This document shows positions 4,720-11,010 of a stretch of DNA of 11,010 bases, one piece after another. Position 1 is the stretch's first letter; every line of letters begins with the position of its first letter. This DNA comes from Thermoplasmatota archaeon. Its GTDB lineage: Archaea; Thermoplasmatota; Penumbrarchaeia; Penumbrarchaeales; Penumbrarchaeaceae. Made by a program: the position numbers and the translations under genes. Location of the stretch: NCBI GenBank assembly GCA_030600725.1, contig JAUVLN010000040.1, forward strand, positions 1-11,010. Direction: 5' to 3'. The notes beneath the pieces were generated by a model, which worked only from the letters and a program-made list of their open reading frames with translations, was not told the DNA's origin and ran no database searches.

Positions 4720-7410
4720 GTGGGCGATCTCAAAAATGGTTCCGATCCAAGGATCAAGAAGTTGAAAGATGTCATCGCCAAAGGCGAGGCTTTCATAGGA
4801 TTTCTTGATAAGAAAGGGGCGGATATACAGGGTCCGAAAGACGACATCATCCATGCAAGGAGCGCATTCGATAGCGGAGATCTGGCCAGATCCTATACCC
4901 TGGCTCAAAAGGGTATAAAGGAATTGATACGATTGAAGGCTGAGGCCGAAAAACCCAGGGAGGAGGCAAAGGTAGAGCCGGCCACCGCTCCAGTTGAAGT
5001 TGAAGAACCCGAGGTTAAAAAAGAGGAGGAGAAGATCAAGCCACTTGAGGAGAAACCGAAGAAAAAGGTAAGATCGAGGAGGGGGGAAGGGGTTTTCGCA
5101 CTCATACGGGATAACGATCAGGAGCGGGAGAAGAAGTTGAACTCATGGAAGGATTCCGTGCACAAATGGAGGGAAAAAGGATACCTATTCGAGCCGGATG
5201 TCAGCCTCTTTGAAAGGAATTTCGAGGAGGTGGAGAAGAGGCTACAATCCATCGGGCTGCAGATAGATAAGGCGGAAGGGTTCCAGAGCAGGATCAGCTC
5301 CATAAGGGAGGAGTTCAACCATGTTGGTGGAGCATTCCTGAAAAAACTGGATGATGTAAAGGATTCATTACTAAGGCTCGATCGTCTGGACGACATGAAG
5401 AGGCGTATTGAAACACTTCATTCCAACCTTCAGGAGGTCGACAACCAGTATAAAGTACTATCAAACAGGATGAGCAGGTACAGGAGGCAGGGGCTCAATA
5501 CCTCGTCCCTCGAGGATCTACTGGAGAACGATAACGATCTGAACTATCTGGAGCAGCAGTTCAACATTTACGAGACAAATATCGAGTTCCTATCAAAGGA
5601 GAAGGCGAAACTGACGAATATCTGGAAAGATGGATTCGCCCAGAGGCTTCGTTCCGAGATAGATGAGGTTGAGAAGATCATCAACGATCCATGGAAACTT
5701 GATGCTGTCGTGGAAAAACTCCTGGCCCTGGACAAGAAGATCGAAAAGGAAAAGGAGCAGACAAGGAAACAAAACGATGAGAGAAAGAGGATGGGAGAGA
5801 TACGGAGTTCAGTTCAGAAGTACAAGGTCGATGGTTACAATGTGGCAGGCATAGAGGTATTGCTTGACGGTGACGTAGAACCCCTGGAGGATGAGTATAA
5901 CGATCTGATCCGTAGTGTTACAAAGCTAAAGACGCTGAAGGAGAAGATATTCACCCTTGATGCGAAAGGCTTTGAGGAGGAGATCTCCAATCTTTCGATG
6001 AAGTTGAACGATCCAACGAAGATAGAGGAACTCGAGTTGGAACTGGCCCAGCTCAAGGAGACCATCTCCGATCAAAGGTCCAAGACGGATAATATCAGGG
6101 GGAGGATCAGGGAGTGGGAAGGGCAGGGATTCCTGATAGTGAAGCTCACGGAGATGATGAACAAGGATCCTATCGGGGGGGAGAAATTGTATGTGGAGCT
6201 ATTGCCCAGGATACAGGAATTGATCGATATTCATGGAAGGCTTCAGGGGATCAGGCACAGGGAAGTGGGAGACGATATCCAGAAGATAATGCTCAAGATC
6301 AAGAATCCCGATCACCTCGAGGTTATAAGGAGCGAATACAGAAACCTCGAAAGGAAGGTCTCGGAGCTCGAGAAGATCAAGGAGAAACGGAAAGAGCTCA
6401 ATGAACTTCTGAAAGTGTGGAAAGGGCAGGGATTCCAGATGGATTACATCCTGGACATCATGAGGAAGGAGAAGACCATAGCCGGACTCGAGAAAACGAT
6501 CCTGGAATCCACCATGGCGATCGCCACCCTGGAAGCGTTCCACAAGGAGTTCAGCACAGAGGAAAGAGGATGGTTCCCCAAAGATGAGGACTTTATCAAG
6601 GATAACCTGTGGAAGCCCGAGAACGCACGAAAGGTCCTATTCAAATTCGAACAGCTGAAGGTCAAATATGCCAATGAGGAGAAACGAAGAGGACAGCTTC
6701 GAAGGGAGCTGGACAATATGAGCAAGGCAGGAATAGACATATCCGGTGTGGAGAAACTCCTCCATGGTGACACCGAAACCCTCAACCAGAATTACACCAA
6801 GAGGTTCAAACCCCAGACCGTGGCCCTCCTGAAACTGAAGAAGGAGATCGTCAAGGAGGCGACGGGAAGGCCCGAGCTGCAGGAGTTCGCCAAGACCCTT
6901 ACTGATCCATTCGAACTGGAGAAGTACAAGGAAGCCCGAAAAGCTCTCGTTATTGGTAAGAAGGCGGATAAGAAGAAGGATGACAAGAAAGGTGAATCCG
7001 AAAATATCCGCTCCCTGAAGGAGATGGCCAAGAAGGCCTATAAAGAAGGTGGAGAGGAGAAACTCAGGGAAGCCCTTAACCTCTTCGACACCGTCCTCAA
7101 TATAGATCCCGATAACAAGGAGTGCCAGTTCTTCAAAAAGAAGGCCCTCCTGAAGATGAAGATGAAACCCATGCCCTCAACCCCCAAGCCGGAGCCAAAA
7201 CCGAAGCCGGATATAGATGAGAAGAAACCCGATCCGAACTGCACTTTCTGCTCCGGATCGGGAAAATGTAGCTGGTGCAACGGGGAAATGGACTGCACTT
7301 CATGCAGTGGCACCGGAAAGTATTTCGGGGACGAATGTCCAACCTGTAAAGGTTCAGGAAAGTGTTCGACTTGTGAAGGTACGGGTAGGTGCAACTGGTG
7401 CTCTCTTTGA
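4720..7410 (+). CDS. Repetitive coiled-coil protein with TPR-like segment and DnaJ-like zinc-binding C-terminus
   Basis: I do not recognise a named family for this 896-residue, highly charged protein with no signal peptide or membrane helix, presumably cytoplasmic. Residues 10-75 form a helical bundle (ARSAFDSGDLARSYTLAQKG), followed by an acidic/Lys/Pro linker (76-120). About six modules with a period near 100 residues follow. Each has an aromatic-x3-G motif: HKWREKGYLF at 148, SRYRRQGLN at 252, QKYKVDGYNV at 366, REWEGQGFLI at 464, KVWKGQGFQM at 565, and a weaker DNMSKAGIDI at 665. Each is followed by a Leu-rich helix pair and a second motif around DP or NP (INDPWKLD, LNDPTKIEE, IKNPDHLEV, LWKPENARK, LTDPFELEK). 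Residues 762-812 resemble a TPR. After a Pro/Lys linker, residues 841-896 hold six CxxC pairs (841, 850, 859, 873, 882, 891); four continue as CxxCxGxG, as in the DnaJ zinc domain. There is no J domain. A scaffold or chaperone-like adaptor is possible, but this is inference. Confidence 0.9.
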   Translation: MGDLKNGSDPRIKKLKDVIAKGEAFIGFLDKKGADIQGPKDDIIHARSAFDSGDLARSYTLAQKGIKELIRLKAEAEKPREEAKVEPATAPVEVEEPEVKKEEEKIKPLEEKPKKKVRSRRGEGVFALIRDNDQEREKKLNSWKDSVHKWREKGYLFEPDVSLFERNFEEVEKRLQSIGLQIDKAEGFQSRISSIREEFNHVGGAFLKKLDDVKDSLLRLDRLDDMKRRIETLHSNLQEVDNQYKVLSNRMSRYRRQGLNTSSLEDLLENDNDLNYLEQQFNIYETNIEFLSKEKAKLTNIWKDGFAQRLRSEIDEVEKIINDPWKLDAVVEKLLALDKKIEKEKEQTRKQNDERKRMGEIRSSVQKYKVDGYNVAGIEVLLDGDVEPLEDEYNDLIRSVTKLKTLKEKIFTLDAKGFEEEISNLSMKLNDPTKIEELELELAQLKETISDQRSKTDNIRGRIREWEGQGFLIVKLTEMMNKDPIGGEKLYVELLPRIQELIDIHGRLQGIRHREVGDDIQKIMLKIKNPDHLEVIRSEYRNLERKVSELEKIKEKRKELNELLKVWKGQGFQMDYILDIMRKEKTIAGLEKTILESTMAIATLEAFHKEFSTEERGWFPKDEDFIKDNLWKPENARKVLFKFEQLKVKYANEEKRRGQLRRELDNMSKAGIDISGVEKLLHGDTETLNQNYTKRFKPQTVALLKLKKEIVKEATGRPELQEFAKTLTDPFELEKYKEARKALVIGKKADKKKDDKKGESENIRSLKEMAKKAYKEGGEEKLREALNLFDTVLNIDPDNKECQFFKKKALLKMKMKPMPSTPKPEPKPKPDIDEKKPDPNCTFCSGSGKCSWCNGEMDCTSCSGTGKYFGDECPTCKGSGKCSTCEGTGRCNWCSL

Positions 7411-7423
7411 TCCGGTGATACGA

Positions 7424-9256
7424 ATGAGGTCCTATTTCGCATATCTCGTACTATTTGCTATCGTCGTCCCTCCCATTACCGTACTCGCCCAAACGTGCTC
7501 GGACCCGGATCATGGTTCGGGACCGGGGATACTATACATCGAAGATGAGACGTGGATCGGCCACGTGGAGTGCAATAACACCTTGATCATCAACATATCC
7601 CTGACCATCAGGGACTGCATCGTGACCATGGAGGGAGGATATATCCAGGTGGAGGAGAGAGGTTCCCTGACCCTGATAAACAGCACCATCACAGCCTCCT
7701 GTGAGGATAGGGTATATTATATGGATATTCGAGGTGAAGCCCTGATAAGGAACTCAACGATCCGGAACGCACTGGATATTTCGAACGGATATTTCGGCCT
7801 GTACGTCAGGAACGGACCGTTTCTGATGGAGTCCTCCGATCTCTCCCGATCTGGGATGATATGGTTCAAGGAGTGTGATAGTACGATCACAGATACCATA
7901 TTCGAGGGCAGCTATCACGAATCGGGATCCCATGTCATCTCGGGCTGTGAGGTTATCACCATGGGCGTTTCCATAACGGATGGGGGCACATTGATCATAA
8001 ACGATACTGGTTTTACCTCCAACATCACCTTTTCATCCGGAGCAGCGGCGATCTCCGCTACGGATGGTGTGGACATTGTCATTGAGGATATCAGGATCGC
8101 GGGAACATACAACGCGGGCATGTTCACCTCCTTCTGTGAGGTGGATGTTCGCGGAGTGGATATCGACCTGCCCGGAGGGATCCACGGCCTTAAATTTGAT
8201 AACTGCTCCCTGTCCCCCATTTCCGATATATATGTGAGAGAATGTGACATCGGTGTATCGTTCATCGGTTGCAGCGGTGACCTTGCACTCAGGGAATCAC
8301 ATATAGACAACGCCTATTACGGGGTCATCCTCCACGGCCCCTCACCGCTCGTAATAGACGATATCGTGGTCAACAGGACCACCACAGGGGTAATTTCATA
8401 CGGACCAGTGCTGATCAACAACACAAGGTTCGTCACAAACGGGGTGTGTATATCGATAAAGGATGATGAGCTCCTACAGGTGAGCAACACACGGTTCGAG
8501 GCGTTTGATTTCTGGGGGATCATGGTTCAGACCTGGGAGGATAAGGTCTCCTTCAGCGATCAAAACGCCTTCATCGGTGCCGAGGGAGCTTTCGGCGATG
8601 TGGCATTCTATGGAATAGTGCATATCAGGGCCATCGGCCCTGATAACATCACCGTACACGGCGCCGAGATATGGATACGATCCCCTTTCGGAACCTCGGA
8701 TAGGATGGGGCAGGGCGACCTTGAGATCATCTGGGGATACCTTGACGAGGGAGCATTGGTAGACGATCTGGATTACACTGCCAACTCCTCATGGGCGCCC
8801 GCCGAGGGATCCACCGATTTCAGGATGAAGGAGGGGCTGAGCGTGGAAGTCTATCTCCCCCTTGTGGACGTGTGGGTGATATCCGTGGAAGTTGAAGACG
8901 GAAAAGCGTTCGTCGACCTAACCGTTACCGGAACCGATTCGAATGCGGTTTCCCTCTCGGTCCATATCGACGGGGCCTATTATGAAACCCTGACGGCGGA
9001 CCTTTCGGTCGGTGATGTTGTCCAGCTGGAACTTGACATGCCCGATCTCTCCGAGGGCTTACATACCATATCAGTAAAGGCTTCCTCGGCGGATGAGTGG
9101 GACGGTAGCGGTGGCATCTTACAGGAAAACAACGAGATGACCGAATCGTTCAAGGAACGCGAGGACACGGGAGATGAGCTGCTGCTCATCTACCTCCTTG
9201 TGGTCGGAGCGATACTGCTTTTCATCGTTCCGATCCTCCTCCGCAAAAAGGAATGA
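7424..9256 (+). CDS. Exported, membrane-anchored protein, probably a right-handed beta-helix
   Basis: The start is ATG 7424, with GGTGAT four bases upstream, 13 bases after the previous stop. The same frame is open back to 7217, but that part overlaps the Cys-rich end of the coiled-coil gene. The 610-residue product begins with a signal peptide (hydrophobic 5-22, likely cut after VLA at 22). Residues ~35-400 consist of short strands with recurring turns such as LTLINSTIT, ALIRNSTIRN, LIINDTGFT, VLINNTRFV and LLQVSNTRF, the pattern of parallel beta-helix (PbH1/NosD-like) rungs. Residues ~480-555 look like a beta-sandwich of CARDB or Ig-like type (FVDLTVTGTDSNAVSLSVHI ... GLHTISVKAS). An acidic linker, one membrane helix (586-606) and a basic RKKE tail follow. 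It is thus a cell-surface protein facing outward, with many N-x-S/T sites and about eleven cysteines in the helix. Ligand and function are unknown. It probably shares a transcript with the coiled-coil gene. Confidence 0.88.
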   Translation: MRSYFAYLVLFAIVVPPITVLAQTCSDPDHGSGPGILYIEDETWIGHVECNNTLIINISLTIRDCIVTMEGGYIQVEERGSLTLINSTITASCEDRVYYMDIRGEALIRNSTIRNALDISNGYFGLYVRNGPFLMESSDLSRSGMIWFKECDSTITDTIFEGSYHESGSHVISGCEVITMGVSITDGGTLIINDTGFTSNITFSSGAAAISATDGVDIVIEDIRIAGTYNAGMFTSFCEVDVRGVDIDLPGGIHGLKFDNCSLSPISDIYVRECDIGVSFIGCSGDLALRESHIDNAYYGVILHGPSPLVIDDIVVNRTTTGVISYGPVLINNTRFVTNGVCISIKDDELLQVSNTRFEAFDFWGIMVQTWEDKVSFSDQNAFIGAEGAFGDVAFYGIVHIRAIGPDNITVHGAEIWIRSPFGTSDRMGQGDLEIIWGYLDEGALVDDLDYTANSSWAPAEGSTDFRMKEGLSVEVYLPLVDVWVISVEVEDGKAFVDLTVTGTDSNAVSLSVHIDGAYYETLTADLSVGDVVQLELDMPDLSEGLHTISVKASSADEWDGSGGILQENNEMTESFKEREDTGDELLLIYLLVVGAILLFIVPILLRKKE

Positions 9257-9275
9257 TAATGATGAGATCGGTCAC

Positions 9276-9280
9276 TTTTT
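9276..9280 (+). terminator. Possible T-run terminator after the beta-helix gene
   Basis: A run of five T lies 20 bases after the stop at 9256 and just before the atpB promoter-like sequence. Archaeal transcripts often end at such T-runs without a hairpin, and I see none here. The run is short, so this is tentative. Confidence 0.3.
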
Positions 9281-9290
9281 ATGATACTAA

Positions 9291-9300
9291 TGTTTAAAAA
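9291..9300 (+). promoter_or_regulatory. atpB: Probable TATA box of atpB
   Basis: TGTTTAAAAA is centred about 26 bases before the ATG at 9323. That is the archaeal TATA-to-start distance, so transcription would begin at or next to the start codon. No Shine-Dalgarno lies within 5-12 bases of the ATG; the nearest G-run is 17 bases away. Both facts fit a leaderless mRNA. Confidence 0.6.
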
Positions 9301-9322
9301 GGGGGTTTCATTTCTCCTGCCC

Positions 9323-10711
9323 ATGAATACCCCTGTTAACAAGGATATCGAGTATTCAACCGTCACTGAGGTCTCCGGGCCTCTACTTGTCGTGGAGGAA
9401 ATTGCAGGAGCGGCCTACGGGGAGGTGGTCAAGATCAGATCGCCAACCGGCGAGATGAGGCTGGGGCAGGTTCTTGAGGCCCATCAGGATAAGGCCATTA
9501 TACAGGTATTCGAGGGAACCAAAGGCCTTGATACGAAGGCTACATCCGTGAGGTTTATCGGTGAGCCCATGAAAATGCCCCTTTCAACGGACCTGTTGGG
9601 AAGGGTTTTCTCTGGCACCGGCAAGCCGATCGATGGTGGACCCGCCATTATACCCGAGGAGCGAAGGGACATAAACGGTGAGCCCATAAACCCCACCGCA
9701 CGAGAATATCCAAGGGAGTTCATCCAGACCGGCATATCAACAATAGATGGTATGAACACGCTGGTGAGGGGACAGAAGCTCCCTATCTTCTCGGCATCCG
9801 GCCTACCGCATAACGAGTTGGCAGCCCAGATCGCAAGGCAGGCGAAGGTACTTGGCGGGGAGGAGGAGTTCGCGGTCATATTCTGTGCAATGGGCATCAC
9901 ATCAGAGGAGGCGAATTTCTTCATCAGTTCATTTGAACACTCGGGTGCCCTCGAGAGGGCGGTCCTGTTTCTCAACCTCGCGGATGATCCGGCCATCGAG
10001 AGGATCATCATCCCGAGGATGGCACTTACAGCGGCGGAGTACCTTGCCTTCACCAAGGGGATGCATATCCTTGTGATGCTCACCGACATGACGAACTACT
10101 GCGAGGCCCTCAGGGAGATCGCCGCTGCCAGGGAGGAGGTCCCGGGGAGGAGAGGATATCCGGGTTATATGTACACGGATCTTTCACAGATCTACGAGAG
10201 GGCCGGCAGGATCGAAGGCAACGAGGGGTCGATCACCCAGATACCCATCCTGACCATGCCGGACGATGATATCACACACCCGATCCCCGATCTCACCGGG
10301 TATATCACAGAGGGCCAGATAGTGCTGTCCCGTGATCTTCACAGGAAAGCGATCGGGCCTCCGGTAAACGTCCTACCCTGCCTTTCAAGGCTCATGAAAC
10401 AGGGTATCGGGGAAGGAAGGACCAGGGCGGATCACGATCAGGTCTCAAATCAGCTATATGCGGCGTATGCCGAGGGCGTCAACCTCCGGGATCTGGTTGC
10501 GGTTGTAGGAGAGGAAGCGCTCACGGAAAGGGATCGATCGTATCTCAGATTCTCGGACGCATTCGAGAAGGAGTTCATTGCCCAGGGAAGTGAAGAGGAT
10601 AGGACCATAAACGACACTCTCGATCTATCATGGAAGCTTCTAACCATCATCCCAAAGGAGGATCTCAAGAGGATCGATGAGAAGTACATCAAAGCCTACT
10701 ATCCCTCTTGA
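9323..10711 (+). CDS. atpB: A-type ATP synthase subunit B (non-catalytic, nucleotide-binding)
   Basis: Subunit B alternates with catalytic subunit A in the hexamer head of the ATP synthase. With ATG 9323 the product has 462 residues, the usual size, and begins MNTPVNKDIEYSTVTEVSGP, which aligns with the conserved EY-T-GPL start of the family. An earlier in-frame ATG at 9281 would add 14 untypical residues and place the TATA box inside the gene. Motifs include FIQTGISTIDGMNTLVRGQK (133-152), the degenerate P-loop SASGLPHNE (157-165) that marks B rather than A, FLNLADDPAIERI (216-228), EVPGRRGYPGYMYTDLSQIY (272-291), DDITHPIPDLTGYITEGQ (315-332) and VLPCLSRLMKQGIGEGRTR (350-368; many homologs have Ser at the Cys353 position). 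The C-terminus (EKYIKAYYPS) is intact. It lies apart from the other atp genes, on the opposite strand, and seems to have its own leaderless promoter. Confidence 0.97.
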   Translation: MNTPVNKDIEYSTVTEVSGPLLVVEEIAGAAYGEVVKIRSPTGEMRLGQVLEAHQDKAIIQVFEGTKGLDTKATSVRFIGEPMKMPLSTDLLGRVFSGTGKPIDGGPAIIPEERRDINGEPINPTAREYPREFIQTGISTIDGMNTLVRGQKLPIFSASGLPHNELAAQIARQAKVLGGEEEFAVIFCAMGITSEEANFFISSFEHSGALERAVLFLNLADDPAIERIIIPRMALTAAEYLAFTKGMHILVMLTDMTNYCEALREIAAAREEVPGRRGYPGYMYTDLSQIYERAGRIEGNEGSITQIPILTMPDDDITHPIPDLTGYITEGQIVLSRDLHRKAIGPPVNVLPCLSRLMKQGIGEGRTRADHDQVSNQLYAAYAEGVNLRDLVAVVGEEALTERDRSYLRFSDAFEKEFIAQGSEEDRTINDTLDLSWKLLTIIPKEDLKRIDEKYIKAYYPS

Positions 10712-10714
10712 GGG

Positions 10715-10749
10715 AAAATATCTAATCCCTCCCCCCCTTTAAGGATCGG
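10715..10749 (+). promoter_or_regulatory. Spacer with TATA-like stretch and pyrimidine run before the methyltransferase gene
   Basis: The 38-base gap after atpB holds AAAATATC (10715-10722), about 30 bases before the GTG at 10750, then TCCCT, a C7 run and TTT. The AT stretch could be a TATA box for a nearly leaderless methyltransferase mRNA. The pyrimidine run might help end atpB transcription. AAGGA at 10741-10745 is a weak Shine-Dalgarno. All of this is tentative. Confidence 0.3.
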
Positions 10750-11010
10750 GTGGAAGATCTGACGGAGAATAATTTGGAAGGGACCCGGTCGAATGAGAAT
10801 GGATATGATATCCTTGATTTCGATGGGGGGAACTTGAGGATCGAGGATATCAGGAACCGTGTGATCTGCGGTGATGCACTTAAGGTCCTTATGTCATTTC
10901 CGGATTCATCCGTGGATATGGTTTTCATCGACCCCCCTTATTTTCTCCAGCTTCCCGCCAGATATCTTAAACGATGGAAGAAGATGGACGATGTCGCAAA
11001 GGTTGAGGAT
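10750..11010 (+). CDS. DNA methyltransferase (N6-adenine/N4-cytosine type), 5' part, cut by window edge
   Basis: The first 87 residues are visible. GTG at 10750 is the only usual start between the in-frame stop at 10723 and the conserved region. After an acidic N-terminal stretch of about 35 residues comes NRVICGDALKVLMSFPDSSV (36-55) and VFIDPPYFLQL (58-68). This is the standard opening of the N6_N4_Mtase family: 'ii.GD.l..l..lp..svD.v..DPPY'. DPPY is catalytic motif IV, which flips and methylates the target base. Its position near the N-terminus, ahead of any FxGxG motif I, indicates the beta class (CcrM/HinfI-like). The enzyme could be solitary or part of a restriction system; the gene that would tell lies beyond the edge. 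The target sequence cannot be read from this fragment. Confidence 0.88.
   Translation, partial: MEDLTENNLEGTRSNENGYDILDFDGGNLRIEDIRNRVICGDALKVLMSFPDSSVDMVFIDPPYFLQLPARYLKRWKKMDDVAKVED

Noticed and set aside
4477..4908. Minus-strand open frame of 143 codons across the divergent spacer
   Set aside because: It overlaps the start of the coiled-coil gene, has no ribosome-binding site, and its spacer part is AT-rich promoter-like DNA.
7217..7423. Upstream extension of the beta-helix gene
   Set aside because: It overlaps the Cys-rich coding end of the coiled-coil gene in another frame; the signal peptide begins at 7424.
9281..9322. Earlier in-frame ATG for atpB
   Set aside because: It adds 14 residues not typical of the family, has no ribosome-binding site and would include the TATA-like box.
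9484..10089. Minus-strand open frame of 201 codons
   Set aside because: It lies wholly inside the well-conserved atpB on the opposite strand and resembles no family.
1..11010. tRNA, rRNA, insertion sequence or prophage elements
   Set aside because: I found no cloverleaf, rRNA motif, transposase or terminal inverted repeats by reading both strands.

Overview
The window looks archaeal. The evidence is an A/V-type (archaeal) ATP synthase gene cluster, Shine-Dalgarno sequences of the AGGTGATC type (complementary to the 16S 3' end), TATA-like boxes upstream of genes, one apparently leaderless gene, and GTG/TTG starts. The proteins resemble those of euryarchaea, and an uncultured Thermoplasmatota-like lineage is my guess, but no marker in the window fixes the taxon.

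Left block (1-4418, minus strand): five A-type ATPase genes read right to left in the usual archaeal order, atpH (peripheral stalk), atpI (membrane stator), atpK (rotor proteolipid), atpE (peripheral stalk) and atpC (central-stalk adaptor, cut by the window edge). They are tightly packed with short gaps and are probably one operon. atpK is the surprise. Ahead of an otherwise ordinary four-helix V-type proteolipid it carries a signal peptide and a short Asp-rich domain like calcium-binding thrombospondin type 3 or EF-hand loops. The proteolipid also has all the side-chain positions of the Na+ site known from Enterococcus hirae NtpK.

Middle block: a 301-bp AT-rich divergent spacer (4419-4719) holds an inverted repeat, a perfect 14-bp tandem duplication, a second pair of short direct repeats and TATA-like elements. 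To its right, on the plus strand, are two genes 13 bp apart. The first encodes an 896-residue coiled-coil protein built from about six ~100-residue modules, ending in a TPR-like stretch and a DnaJ-like zinc-binding Cys cluster. The second encodes a 610-residue exported protein that is probably beta-helical, with a C-terminal membrane anchor. Neither has a function I can name.

Right block: atpB, the non-catalytic nucleotide-binding subunit of the same ATPase, sits alone on the plus strand, about 5 kb from atpH and facing away from the rest of the cluster. It seems to have its own promoter and a leaderless start. After it begins a DNA methyltransferase gene with a DPPY motif, cut by the right edge.

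Together atpH, I, K, E, C and B supply stator, rotor and one hexamer subunit of one ATP synthase. Subunits A, D and F are not in the window; they may lie beyond the left edge. The tetranucleotide GATC is several-fold more frequent than base composition predicts throughout.
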